Assembly (NCBI RefSeq): GCF_009870125.1
Contig: NC_046683.1
Coordinates: 10,292,001 to 10,356,000, forward strand
DNA: 64,000 bases
Direction: 5' to 3'
Source of the DNA: Drosophila pseudoobscura
Lineage: Eukaryota; Arthropoda; Insecta; Diptera; Drosophilidae
Made by a program: the position numbers and the translations under genes. Below the pieces are notes generated by a model that was not told the origin of the DNA, searched no databases, and saw nothing but the letters and a program-made list of their open reading frames with translations. Below, piece by piece: positions 1 through 23,040 of the stretch. The stretch's first letter is position 1; each line of letters starts with the position of its first letter.

Positions 1-2684
1 ATGAAAAATGTTCGGGGCAAATGGCGGCGAACTTTTCGAAAAAAATACTGCAAAAAAAAACACAACAAAAATACCACAAATCTATATATGTATGTAGGTA
101 CGTGTGCTATATATTTGTTCGTGTGCGAGTGCAATCTTTGTTTGAGAATTTTCATTTTCCAATCATTTGTTTTGTGAGCATGTTTTTGGTATACCCTGTA
201 CCGAGGGCATGCAGATTATATAGGCCATCTCTGGATGATGTTTGGCTGCAGAGGAACCTGTAATAAACATCAGATATGTAGATGAAGAAGGACCTTCTTT
301 ATGGCAGAAACTACCCATAGAAACAGATAACTATAATATATCGCAGATCCCGGATTACTTCATAGAAGAGTATCTACATGTGCACTTCTTAATCGTTCTA
401 TTGTCACATTTAAAGCTATACTCTGGCTTAAAAGTACACTGAAAAATGTATATGATATGAATCGATATCTGGGCTGCTGGGGTTCAAGATCAGGATCACC
501 CTGCTGGTGATTGAGCTGCTCGCTGCCATCAAACGCAAAGGAACTGCGACAGCGATGGAACGGGGAGGCATGGGTGGAGCAATTTCTTTTAATATCACAA
601 CAATTTACCTCTAAGATTTCTAGGTCTCTGATGCCATGCTTAAATTCTTAGCCAAAAATGTATTTGATTTTTCTTTCGATGGTTAATTAAAAATGCATAT
701 CCATTGGCATTTTATTTCGTTTAAAATTTAATTTGTTTTTCCATTTGTCGCCCTCTTCTTTCAAAACATTTTAAAGTTTCCAATAAATTTTCACATTTTT
801 TTGTTTGTGGCAAGGGGGCGCTGTTTGCCCCGAACTGTATGCTAAGCTGCGATAACTGTATTCCCAGCCATCCCGCACTTTCGAAAACAGCCCGCCTTTT
901 GGAGGAGGGGTAGGGTAATTGCCCCATGTTGCATCTACACATCAATTAGCCGCAACAATTTCATTTGCCAGCCTGAAAATGAAAATGAGAAAATTGCGAA
1001 AGGCAAAAAAACAGCAAAGTTTTAACAAGAAAAATCCATAAAATATTTGTGCAACACCACCCACCCCACCACCCCCCAGTGAGTTGGGGTGGGAGGGGGA
1101 AACAACTGTCGTCAGCTATTTTCAAATTGTCATAAAAATTTGATAAGGTTTTTTTCGCTGAACTGTATATTTTTTTTCTTTTTTTTTGTGGTTGTTGTTT
1201 GTTTTCCTGCGTCAGCTGAGAAAAAAGCTGAGCAAAAAAGAACCGATATGGTTTTTGTTGGTCTTTGGTTGGTCGCTTGGCTATCATTCATGATTGAGCT
1301 GCAAATCAGGATTCACAATGAAGGAAATGGGATAATTTAGCGGGAGGGTTTGCTCTGTTTTCATCAATAATTCTCTCTTTTTTGACTCTCAGTCATCATT
1401 AAAACAGACTTAGATCTCAAGTCCAGCCCGCACTCCTCATTACCAAAATTATCCTGCGGGCGGTACCCTTTCTGGCAGGCTCCTTTCTTGGCAAGGCCAT
1501 AAACCCTTTCGAGAGCACATGATGCATCATTATTGAAACCAAATCGAATTAAATCGGAGTTTCAAATTCCTCGGCTGTTTGCTTGAGTGAATGATAATTG
1601 AACAATAGAGGGCCAGAGCCGGCCCCCCACCGCCTGCCTGTCGTTGTTCGGGTTTTTTCTTGCGCTCTCTCTCTCTCTCACTCTGCATGACAATTTTTGA
1701 CCAACGTCCTTTGCAGCGCCCTTCCCCCACGCCCCACAAGCAGCCCCACCATTCTTCAGGCGTCTATTTCTCGTCCTCTGGCTGGCTTGCTTTTGGTAAC
1801 AAATTTCAGCGCTGTCTTACGCTTTTCCTCCGCTCTGGCGGTGTTTTGGGTTTGCTGTCATTTTCATTAAAATTTCATTGCTGGCGCGCGCAAAACTACC
1901 AAAAGGAACCAATTTTTCTTCTTTTTTCTCTACTTTCTGTTGTTGTTGTTGTTTGTGTGGAAACAAAGTTGTTGAACCGACTGCCAGGCCTGGGTCGAGG
2001 GGGGGGTCGGTGAGGGGGGGGAGCAAGCGTAGCAAGCAAGCAAGAGGCGGCAGCGTTTATTTATTTGGGGTGTGGTTCCACTCTCAACCACACACTCACA
2101 TACACACACACGCACACGCACACATAGAAAGCAGGCAGCAACAGCAGCAGAGAAGACAGCAACAACACATAGGTAAATACAGCTGCTCGAATGCTGGCTC
2201 CAAGCGGTCGTCCCGCTTGCACTTGCTGCTGGCATACGTCAGGGCCAGAGCGGGACAGCTAGCTGTCTAGCTGTTTCGGTTACGGCTACGGTTGCGGCGA
2301 CACAGCCAGCAAGCCATCTATGTATGGCCATCTCCCTTGCACGATCGCTCGGATTGAGCCGAGCGCGGCGTCAGCCATTGCTAAAAGTGTTGCGCTCTCG
2401 CTTTGGCCCACAAGGTGCTGCTGGTGGTGTTGGTTGGCTACACGAACACACACGAACCGGTCGGCTGAGGTTCGTCGGGTGTGTGCGTGTTGTTGTTGGA
2501 CTCGCCGTCGCATTCGTGTAGCTGTGAGTATCTGTATTTGTATCTGGTCGAGCGACTTTTGCTACCGCTACCGCCACCGCCGCCGCCTGCTGCGTCGCTT
2601 CTCTGCTCTGCTTTGGTACGCTGCTGCTACGGTGCTCTGCTGTGCTCTGCCGCCGTTTGTCCGCTGGAAGGTGTCACGAAAATC
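1..2684. other. upstream region of oc, no gene seen
   Basis: Short open frames here have no recognisable domains. The last 700 bases before the putative first exon are rich in CA/CG, GT and CAG repeats, typical of fly promoter-proximal DNA. A short stretch at about 185-215 reads GGTATACCCTGTACCGAGGG, which resembles sequence common in fly interspersed repeats. In D. melanogaster the early head enhancer of oc lies upstream of the promoter, so part of it may be here. Confidence 0.4.
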
Positions 2685-3341
2685 AGTTCCAAAGATACAT
2701 TCGTGCCGCTCGGGTTGTCAGTGCGTTCGTCGCTCGCTCACACACCGTCTCTCTCTCGTTCAGCGTTCCATTGACCACCGTTCAACGTTCAGCCGTTCAA
2801 CGTTCCACCGTTCACCGTTAGTTTTCGCCGCGCTTTTGCCTCTCTCGCCGTGCGTAGCGGCAGCAAGCAGCAACAACAAAAAGGTTCGCCGTCGCCAAAA
2901 CAAACAAATAAACAAAAAAAAAAAACAAAAAAAAGAGAAGCCACAAAATAACATTTCATTCTACCATAAGAAAGTGCGTGAAACACAACAAAAGATACAG
3001 CAGATACAAGATTCAAGATACAAGATACTTCTTCAACAGCAACAAAAGATATACAACTATAGCCGATAACCGATCGTTCAGTTCAGTTCAGCAGTCGATC
3101 GATCAGCATATCGTGTGTGTCCGTGTCCTGTGTCCTGTGGGATATGTTTTTTTACGGTGTAACCAGTGCCTCCTCAACCCTCAAACAATAAACAACTGCA
3201 GCCATAAACCCGAATGTACCGCAGAACATCTGGATCCTAAATTGGAATATATATTATACGATCTGATCCGAACGATCCCAACGATCCATCCGAGTCGCCT
3301 ACGATCGATCAGAGATCGTTCTGTTTGTGTTTTTTTTTTCG
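2685..3341 (+). other. oc: candidate non-coding first exon of oc (5' UTR)
   Basis: A strong splice donor (G|GTGAGTG) starts at 3342, and the matching acceptor (CTTTCAG) ends at 10341, just ahead of the oc start codon. The stretch before the donor is GTTC- and CAG-rich with no plausible long protein. Initiator-like TCAGT sequences occur near 2684, 2719 and 3079, so the start given is only the first of these. I see no TATA box and no correctly spaced DPE. Fly oc is known to have a non-coding 5' exon followed by a multi-kilobase intron, which fits. The donor is fairly safe; the transcription start and the exon assignment are inference. Confidence 0.45.
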
Positions 3342-4284
3342 GTGAGTGTTCCATATCTCTGTCTTCCATGTCGGGCGACAACGTATACTCCATATCCATA
3401 TAATCCATTAACTGAACTGAACTCTCACGGATCGCGGAAAGCGGCAAGAATGAAGCAAGGATTATATTACCTAGGATTAACATGATTCGATCGATAAATA
3501 GTATTTATGTATATAGCCTTAAGTAGTTGGGGTGGATATTTGTATCTCACAGATATCTATAAGAGATCCCCTACATTCCAACTCTTTGATGATCCATAAC
3601 ATTGATTCTGAAAGAGACATCTGCTAGATAGAGGAATACCCTTAAAACATTAACTATTCATTCCACAAAAAGATTGTTCTCGCCATGACTATCTTTTATG
3701 TTCTACCACTAACCACTCTGTGGCACACGATCTTGGAAATTATGATCTTTTATAAGTGCTCCACTAGTCTCTAGTGGCACCTTCTTTTGTCAGCTTCTGG
3801 CAACCCATTGGAAAATCTTTATAGATTCAGGCTGAGGGGGAACCCCAAGCCGTACAAGTCGCCCCTTGACCTTTCCTTTCCACTCTTCTATTGAAGTTCT
3901 TGGCAGTTCACAGGAAATTCCACCTATGACTAATAACCAAATCATAATGTGAGAAAATTCAAGACCAAAGCGGTCTCCGGTCTCCAGTCTCTAGTTTTTG
4001 AATCTGAAATTCGTTATGATTTTCATAATTTTAATGGGCATATTAAGGCCGCCTCCCTTGGCCGTTAATTAGGCAAAACATTCAACCAAAGATCGATACA
4101 AGAAATATACCGAATATATACGAGTATATGCGTATGAGCACAAATATACTACAACAATAAGACCCTAAAAAAGAGGTCTAATATTAGATACAATAGAGGT
4201 AGCAGCAGCAGCATCGATGGAGCGATGGACCGACCGACGGCGGACCCGTTCAGGTCACATTATTCACACATATTTTGTGCCCCC

Positions 4285-4287
<3 letters not shown>

Positions 4288-4315
<28 letters not shown>
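4288..4315. repeat. CTG trinucleotide microsatellite
   Basis: A perfect run of CTG units lies in oc intron 1 and is not part of any supported coding exon. Confidence 0.95.
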
Positions 4316-6703
4316 TATCTTGTATCTGAGTCTTTCTCTAATTTCAAAGCGGCGGCTATAAATTAAAATATCTGAATAAAACGTTGACTCCTCTTCCATC
4401 TGTGTTCTTCTGTATTATTAATTTGCATATATGTACGATGTATGTCTGTATAAAAAGAAGAAACACACACAAAAATTAATATGCAAGTTAATTTTTTTGG
4501 GATGGCAGTGGAAGTGGAGTTTGGGGATCTCTATGGGATCTGTTCTGGCACCCACGCAACTACCGTGAGGCGGCGACTCCTAGGCTTAGATCCCAATCCC
4601 CCTGAATGCCAATTTCGATCAACTTCATTTCATTCACAACATCCGCCTGAAGAGTGGAGAGGAGAGGGTTGGCAATTGTGAATTGAAAGAAGTCTTTGGA
4701 GCCCCAGAGATCGCGTCGCGACACCTCTGATAGCTTATCTATCCCTCATATCCCCACAGCGACACGAACTGCGTACCGCAAACGGAACGGAACGGAACCG
4801 AACCGAACGGCTTCCATTGTGGCACCATAGCACGCCCCAGTCTCCAGTCTCCAGTCTTTCACAGTCTTCAGACTCCCACACACAACACTCTCTGGAAACC
4901 TACCTGATCGGGTTTTACTCTTTTTTGATTTTTGATTTTTGTATTTCGTATTTTTTTTTTTGGTCGTCATCTTTTGTCAATCTTTTGCCTTGCCTTGCCA
5001 TGCCGTGCCGTGCCTCGCCTTAAGTGAGGTTTTCGTTTCGTATGGATTGAGTCTCGTTTCGTTTTTCTTGATTTTTGTACCCAATTATTTGTATTATTAA
5101 TTTTTATCTCTCTTCACTCTTTGCTCATTACGCGTACGCGTAGTTGTTGCTTCTCAAATTTCGTTGACAAAGCCATTTAAATAGAAATCACTCAGACACT
5201 CAGACACACTGAGATGTGATGCCTGATGCCTGATGCCTGCTCTGAGACGGGGTTCCATTTCCATTTCCAGTTTCATTTCATATCAAGATCACATTGACAA
5301 TGCGTCAAATAATAAGGTTTTCTGTGTTGTTGTGACCAGTCTACAGCCGATCACCGATCACCGATCGCCGAGAGCTCTTTACTCTATTAGTCTATTATTT
5401 GATTTATTTCTGTTGCTGTTGCTGTTGCTGTTTTGGGGTCTCTGTTTCTGTGTCTGTTTTCAATGATGCAATCATTTGTACTCGTACAACTCTGAAGGCG
5501 AAACACTGGCTCTGCTGGCAATTCATTCAATTTTTATCCATTACAATTCGTTGTATCTGTGAATGGAATTGGGCGGAACGGAGAATGACAAGTGGTGTAA
5601 TACCCCCAAAAATTTCTTGAATTAGAAACAATTTTATGGTACATTTACTGGAAGAGATATGAATGGAGCAAAAGAAAGGGCAGATGTAAGATGCTAAAGG
5701 ATGTTAAGATATGTCCAAGAACTATAGGTACTCGAATCACATCAACCATAAAAAATCTTTAATTGGCCGAGCCAATCCTCCACTCAATCTCTCAAGTGAT
5801 TTGTTGGGTTGGCAATATTTTAATTAATTTGTAATTATTCAGGGACTGGCAAATGGAAAATGGAAAAGCGTTTTGGGCACTGATTCCTCTCTTTTTGGTC
5901 TCCTCCAATCACTGTGATTGAACCAGTCCTGGCCTGCATTCTCTCCCTCTCTCTCTCCTTCAATTGGCAATGGGAAAATCGCCTGGTTTCCCAATCGCAA
6001 TCATTTTGATTGAGCAATCTCCTGCCAGCATCTATTAATCACTGGCAAACGCTGCTCAAGTGTCAATTTGATTAAGTAAATAATAAATAATTTGCCATGA
6101 GATAAGCAGCAAATACATTCCCATAGAAAAAAATTAATTAAAAAACCTCTACCATACCGTACGGTATGGGGTACAGTATGGGGTATGGATGGAAAAAACT
6201 TGTCGCCAGAGCAGCAAATACAAGTATCTGCCGTATCTACGAGTAGTGTCAGTTGATTTCTAGGCCATATATATGTTTTTAATGCGTCTTAAACTTGTCA
6301 AATCTTCACACTTTTTCAATTATTTGGCACGTTGCTTAATTAAACTTCAGGCAACGTCAACGTCAAAGTCAGTAGCTGGAATCCACATCAACATCACATC
6401 GTCGTGATCCTCGCAGCAGCAGCGGCAACAGCAGCAACAGCAGCAAGGTTGCAATTTTCACCGCAACAACAACACACAAAATAAATATAATTTTATGCGA
6501 AAATTGCAAATTTAAATGTCAAAATGCATTTGCGTAGAAATGGTCTCCTCATCCTCATCCTCCTCCACTCCATCCTCCATTCCGAGAGAGCTCCATTCCC
6601 ATTACCTGTTTTTCGGGACGTGACTGCTTTTGCCGCTGCTGCCTCATTCTTTGTTGCATTTATTAAGTTGCATTATTTTCAGACAGAGACAGAGCCACAA
6701 AAA

Positions 6704-6719
6704 GCCAGACAGACAGACG

Positions 6720-6753
<34 letters not shown>

Positions 6754-6770
6754 GAGACAGACAGGCTTAT
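6704..6770. repeat. CAGA tetranucleotide array
   Basis: An imperfect run of CAGA units lies in oc intron 1. It produces spurious Gln/Thr/Asp-rich frames on one strand and Ser/Val-rich frames on the other. Confidence 0.95.
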
Positions 6771-7505
6771 TATGCTAGACCAGAGTCCGACTTGGTCTCC
6801 GAATGGTAGTGCTAGAAGCGGTCTGCAGTCTGCAGTTTCTTCTCCCATATAGTATTCCATATTCCAGTAGCTGTGGCTCAATGTAAATGAGCCTGAGAAA
6901 TGCATTTTTCATCTGTTTCGTGCCTCTCCCCTGGTCGGCCATAACGCGAATATCAGGCTTACACTCAACAGCAAAGAACAACACAACAACATTTTCAGGG
7001 GCTACATACAGAGAGGATAGCAGTCATAGAAGCCAAGAATATACCTACATATATATTTACTTTAAGAATCGATCATATTTTGACTTTAAGTTGCATTGTT
7101 TAGTTTCTAGCTAATATATTCTTAATGATCAGTGGCTCAATGATCATAGAAGCACAAAAAACCCCGCAAATGGTTTCTTGCTTAAGGAAATCTGCTTTAT
7201 CAATTAATTTGGCTAAGAATAAATATATATTAAGAAGCTTTTACACACAAACAAGGCTCATGCATAGGAGAAGCTTTGAGCTTTCTTAGAGAGGACACTG
7301 ATCAAAACGAAAGCTCACCCATACACACTCGGGCAGTACGCATACGCATACGCAAAGGAAACAAAACCTCTGCTGTGGAGTGTAGAATATGTGCAATGTG
7401 CCCGGGCATATTAAGTTGTTATAGAGCTTGTTAAGGCAACTAATAGCTCCGACTACAACAACCACTGAGCCACAGATATCCAGTGGCTGTGCAGCTACCA
7501 CAACA

Positions 7506-7559
7506 GCCAGAGAGCCACAGAGCCACAGAGCCTCAGAGCCACAGAGCCAGAGAGCCACA
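7506..7559. repeat. CAGAGCCA-type octamer array
   Basis: Tandem, slightly degenerate 8-base units (CAGAGCCA, with AGAGAGCC and CCTCAGAG variants) lie in oc intron 1. Confidence 0.85.
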
Positions 7560-9745
7560 ACCGAACCGACTGACAGGTTAGCACTCCTGACAGCTGCACA
7601 CACAGTGGCGGCCCCAAAGTTGATCTCTCGTGACTGACTAACAGAGTTATAAGCGTACACTCGCACGCTCTAAAGATACTATATATTAGTCAGCGACGCA
7701 CGGGGGCAAAGACAGAATTAAAGATAGCCAAAAGTTATGCAAAGTCTGGGGGGACGGGACCATTAATCATCCGAAATTCGTATGGTTCGAATGGTAGATG
7801 AAATCTTCCCATGGCCCAAATGAACAGTAGCCAAGTGGCTAGCGATTTCTTTTCTGTCTTCTGCCTGAGACTTTCCCAGGGCCGGCCAGCATCAGAAACA
7901 AAAACACTACCGTTCTTCAGAGAGTGTTTCGATGTGCGGGTCGGGTCCATCCAACGATCCATCGATCCAGTGATCTCTTGCATACGGTAGCTGGCATCTT
8001 CAATTTGGAGCTGGATTTCTTGGCATTATTTTGTGTGTGTTTTATGTTTTGTTTTCCTCGCGGCTGTTTACCTTCAAAACTCTTGTGCACAAATATTATT
8101 TTGACCGTAATTACGTGAGTGAGTCGCCTCTCTCTCTCTCTCACTCTGACTCTCTGTCTAGCGCGGGAGGGAAATAACATCAAATATTGTCGTGCCCGGA
8201 AACTGAAACCGAAAGTGATACGATCCACAGAAGAATCATCATCAGAAATTGCCGAAAATGGAATATATAATGAAAGTGTCTTCTCTGTACGTGATATATA
8301 TCCAGTTCAAATGATTTTGTCCCGCCTCGTTTCGGCGGTCCCCCTAGGAGACCGACCATCACAATGGATCAGCCAGAGCCAGCGGGGCCTTGCCTGCCTT
8401 CTTTTTTGCTCTTTTTGCCATTTACCATGATTTTTCATAATCAGCGAGGGAGGGAGACACAGAGACACACAAAGAGCCAGCCAGCGAGCGAGTGAGCGAG
8501 TGAGCGAGAGGCCGATGCCAGCGGCAAATGACTAGAAAATCACGTAGTAGAGCCCCGTCTTCCGTGTGAGTCGCAGTTTCAATCCACACAAAAAATGTGA
8601 CACATTTCTGGGGCTCCGACAATTTTCGGTTTTGACAGATGCTGAGAGTTCGACGGGAGTTCTTTTCTTTCTCGGTTTTTTGTTTTTTCTGAAGCTTTTT
8701 TCTGTTTTTGTTAATGGTTTCTATGGGAACTTTGTTGGGAACCCCAACAAAAAAAAAAAAAGAAACAGAAAATGTCCGAAAATATAAGACAATTATCTTT
8801 GAACCACTTTCGGAATGAATGGATCCATATCATTGCCCTAAACAGAAATTATTCGAACATAGAATATACTAGATCTAGTAAATGTCCGCTCGATGGTATA
8901 ATTTTAAGTTCTTTAGCTCCTACACCAATTAAACACTTAGTTTTTTTTTATTTTAATTTGATTTCCTTTAATCGATCATTCATCGATTACACCCCTGTTT
9001 AGTGTGGCTGCGTTTTGTACTAAATATGATAACGGTAACTGCTCGCTGCCGCTGGTCTCTCTCTGTCTCCGTCTCCGTCTCTCTCCCCGAATTGAAGACA
9101 GATGCGTTATTAATTTGCGTGTGCGCGTGAGCATGTAATTTGGGCAACAGGACTGTCTGTCTGTCTGTCCTTCGGGGGGTATCGGGTGCTATATCAGGGT
9201 CGAGGTTTTGGTTTCTCTTTTTTTCTGGAGTGGAGTGGAGTGGTTTTTGCGGGCTGCATTTCCATCCTTCATGCGATATTCAGTCAGCCATGAAAGCGAC
9301 ATGACAAAACAAAACAAATTTTACAGGGCACCACAATGAGATGTGTGGCTGTGGTGCATCCAAGGGATCGCCCTCTCCCTATCCCTGTATCTCTGTCTCT
9401 CGTGGTCTTGTACTCTCTTTAGGGAAGTGACAAATAGTTTTGGGTGATTTCTGGGTTTTCAATTTCCAAAACAAAAGGCAAAACGTTCAGAGAGAGAGTG
9501 AGGTGTTCGTGCTAATTCCGCAATTGCTTTTGCCCCTCTTAACTCCCGGCCTATGGGTGTCTCTGTTTCTCTCTTTCTCTTTCTCTGGGATAGTGCTAAT
9601 TTTGTTCGCACGAAAACAGAGAGAGATAGAGAGAACACAGCCTAGAGACAAAAGAGTTTTAATCCAGGTTCTGGGCTCTCTCTCTCTCTCTCTCTTAAGC
9701 CATGCATCGTCCATTGTCCTGTCATGTGTGTGTGTGTCCTGGCAG

Positions 9746-9794
9746 CGGCGGATCAGCAGTCCCAGCAGTCTATTGAGTCGTAGTACCAGTTTTA
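9746..9794 (+). other. possible small non-coding oc exon or alternative leader exon
   Basis: A 49-nt segment is bounded by a pyrimidine/GT-rich acceptor (CCTGGCAG ending at 9745) and a good donor (GTAAGTG from 9795). It lies about 550 bases before the next acceptor at 10341. It carries no start codon in frame with oc. It may be a 5' UTR cassette exon of oc, or the borders may be chance matches. Only transcript data would decide. Confidence 0.2.
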
Positions 9795-10550
9795 GTAAGT
9801 GTCTGAAATAATCCTGTGGCTAAGCGCAGATCAAAGATCTTAAACCGCAAGGATAAGCCCCCGAAGGAACTTCGTCTTCAAGTTCGGCTCGTCGGTTCGT
9901 CGGCTCGCCGGTCGGTCGTTTGCGGGCGTTCTCGTTGGGTAATCTTCGAAAACGGAGAGATTAGAAGTTTTTACATAATAGGGCGGCAAACCTCAGGGAT
10001 TAGGCCACCAAGACAGAGAGATAGAGAGGGACAGATAGTGCGCACTCTTTGGTTTCGGTGTCCCTTTATAAGTCTGAGCCTCGTACTCTACCGATCTTAG
10101 AGTGTAATTGGAACTCGTGGCAAGAGCTTAACCCATAAGCAAACAAATACTTATCGGAGAGTAGAACATTTTCCAAGATATTCCCAGTTTCAAAAAGATA
10201 ATTTGCAATACTGTAAGTAAATATCGCGAGTATTTACTGTGCTCCGAAGAGGGTAACATAAGAAGAGCATGAGAAGAGGTGTTTTATCATCGATTATCAG
10301 ACATCTATCTATATTGCATTCCATTCTTTCCGTACTTTCAGATACATTCAAACACACACAACCATTGAGGCGACAGATCGAGAGGATCCCAGCTTGGATT
10401 TCGGCAGAAGGAAGGAAGGATACTAGGAGTTCTTACACCGTCAGCGTCTCTTAGATCGGTCTCAAGATTGATTTCGGGGAGATAGCTGCAGCACGTGGCG
10501 AGCGGACACACAACAGCTTCAACGTGGCGCTCCACTCGACAGAGGCCCTG

Positions 10551-20839
<10,289 letters not shown>

Positions 20840-21091
20840 AATCTACTCTTCCAGTACTGCGGCACGAGCAGCACGAGCAACACGGGGAGCGGCAGTGGCA
20901 GTGGCAGTGGCAGTGGCACGGGGAGTGCTGCAAGTGGCAGCAGCAGCGGGCGCTCGCCACAATTGCAAATGGAGCAGCATCATCAGCAGCTGCAGCAGCA
21001 GCAGCAACATCAGCTGCCACATCATTTGCAGCAGCAGCAGGGGCAGCACGAGGATCAGGGGTCACATTTGGGGGGTCACTCCTTTGGCTAA
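20840..21091 (+). other. oc: in-frame extension after the oc stop (candidate readthrough peptide)
   Basis: Directly after the UAG at 20837-20839 the same frame stays open for 83 codons, to a TAA at 21089-21091. The peptide would begin NLLFQYCGTSSTSNT. A Gly-Ser repeat follows, then a Gln/His-rich stretch coded by CAG and CAT repeats, and it ends GSHLGGHSFG. Its composition resembles the rest of oc rather than the AT-rich 3' UTR that starts right after the second stop. Stop-codon readthrough is an established, widespread mechanism in Drosophila. Whether it happens here is inference; simple-repeat DNA can also stay open by chance. Confidence 0.5.
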
Positions 21092-22439
21092 AGGATCCTT
21101 CCCACATACATATCTAACACACACACACACACACACTCCCCTACCCTACCCTCCCCTCCCCAACCCTTCTCTCACTCTCTATCTCTTAAAAATATTTCAA
21201 ATAATTTTTTTTTTTCTTATAGTTAATAAAAGTGTTTTTTTTTTTCTAAATATAAATACGAGTATATATATATAAATACAAAATAGATCCGTGTATAGAA
21301 AGACAGAGAGTTATCCCGATACATCCGATACATATATATAGAGGGTACACATACAAATATATACACACATATATATATATCTAGCCTAAGCCGCCAGGAT
21401 CAACGAAGTAAATGAGTGATAAAAAAAAAAAAAAAAAGAAAACAAAAAACAAAAACACATTTGTTAAAAATCGAAGAGTATGCCCGCGGGATCTCAGAAG
21501 ATTCGGAAGGGGATGGGGAAGGGGTGGGAAGGGGGGAGATGCAATATGTATGTAGTAGGACCCCCCATGCCCTATATAGCAGAACGGAAGAGCAGAACCC
21601 GAGCAGGAGGATACCACATTCCCCTGTAAAATTCTGCCCCTCGGTGGGGGAGAGGGAGGCAGGGGAAAATGGAAATAGATCAGCTCTCATATCATAATAT
21701 CTAACCCTTAATTCCAAGTTTCAAGTTCTTTAAATAACGCAAAACAAAAAAAACAAAAAGTAAAAGAAAAAAAGAAGTTTCAAGTTCAAATCATCATTTT
21801 GTTGTCTTTAAATAATAATAAATAAAAAACAAAAAAACAAAAGATAGTTCTACATATATGTATATGGTTATATATGGATATATAGCATATATATTCGGGG
21901 GAATAACCGAACCTAAATCAGCTAAAAGAAAAAAAAACACGAAAAGCGAATTAACATTTCAGACTTCAAAAGCATATAAGCCACACACACAGACACACAC
22001 ACACACACACATGAGAGAAGTATCTAGAACTTAAGTGAGATCTGAATGGGGTGAATGGATGAATGGATCGAGAACATATGTAAACCATTTATTGATTTAA
22101 ATATAGGAAATTTTATTGCAAATAAAACACACAAAAAACCCAAGCCACAATCCAAAAGCGAAGAATTCAAATGACAAGAGTAAATATTTATAAAATAATT
22201 TAAAGAAACATAAATCTAAAACAAGTATAAAAACAAAAATGTACAAAAAAAAAACACGTAAGAATCTTGACAACTATATGCATATATATTATATTGAGTG
22301 TATGATATATGTATATATATACTTATATGTACATATACATATAGTATATTGTATGTGTGCGTGTACATGTTCTCCATAAAATATGATATATATATAAAAG
22401 AAATAAATGAAAACTTTTGTAATATTTAAAGAAACAAAA

Positions 22440-22470
<31 letters not shown>

Positions 22471-23040
22471 AAACAAAAGTTAGTTCAATGGAGAGGTTTT
22501 TTCATACATTTTTTGTTTAGTTTTAATTTCAATTGAATTGTAATTTAAGCTTAAAAGATTTGTTTTAAAAACACACACACACACACACAAACACCTAAGC
22601 ACACACTTTCACCTACACCTACACACACACACACACACATGCATGTGCATGTGCATATGCAAAAAGAGAAAAACTCGAAGAAAATTTAGCATTTAATTCA
22701 CTTACAAATTAAGGACATTTTTTTTCCGCGGGTTAAATATTTTAGGCTAACGAAACAAAAAGCTAAAAACAAAAAACAAAAAACAAATAAAGGTGGAAAA
22801 GAAATGTAAACACGAAAATTAGTTGATAATATTTAAGAGCGGATCCATATACAATCGATCCCTATATATATATATACACATATATATATATATTATACAT
22901 AATTATATGCTAACGTTTAAGCAAACTGGTTAATTCTTTTTTTTTTAATTATAAAAACCGAAAGAAAAACTAAAATAATTGTAAAAAGTTCACAAAAATA
23001 TGATCAGATGAATAATATATATATATAAAGAAAAAACGAT
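21092..23040 (+). other. oc: oc 3' UTR
   Basis: The composition turns sharply AT-rich after about 21190, with long TA and CA microsatellites and no reading frame of note. Several AATAAA hexamers lie on the + strand, including those at 22121, 22402 and 22786, suggesting alternative 3' ends. The downstream limit is a guess from where the A/T-rich texture ends. Confidence 0.5.

Larger units (their letters stand above)
3342..10341 (+). other. oc intron 1 (non-coding)
   Basis: I see no convincing gene in these 7 kb. They hold a CTG run (4288-4315), an 18-bp perfect palindrome (6152-6169), an AT-rich block with many ATTA/CAAT cores (5750-6120), a CAGA tetranucleotide array (6704-6770) and a CAGAGCCA octamer array (7506-7559). 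Fly oc introns and flanks hold eye, ocellar and head enhancers, so this intron is a likely regulatory reservoir. Confidence 0.5.

Noticed and set aside
2320-3069. 249-codon Arg/Ser-rich open frame near the putative oc first exon
   Set aside because: Its composition follows CGC/CTG/GTTC repeats, there is no domain, and it overlaps the predicted non-coding leader.
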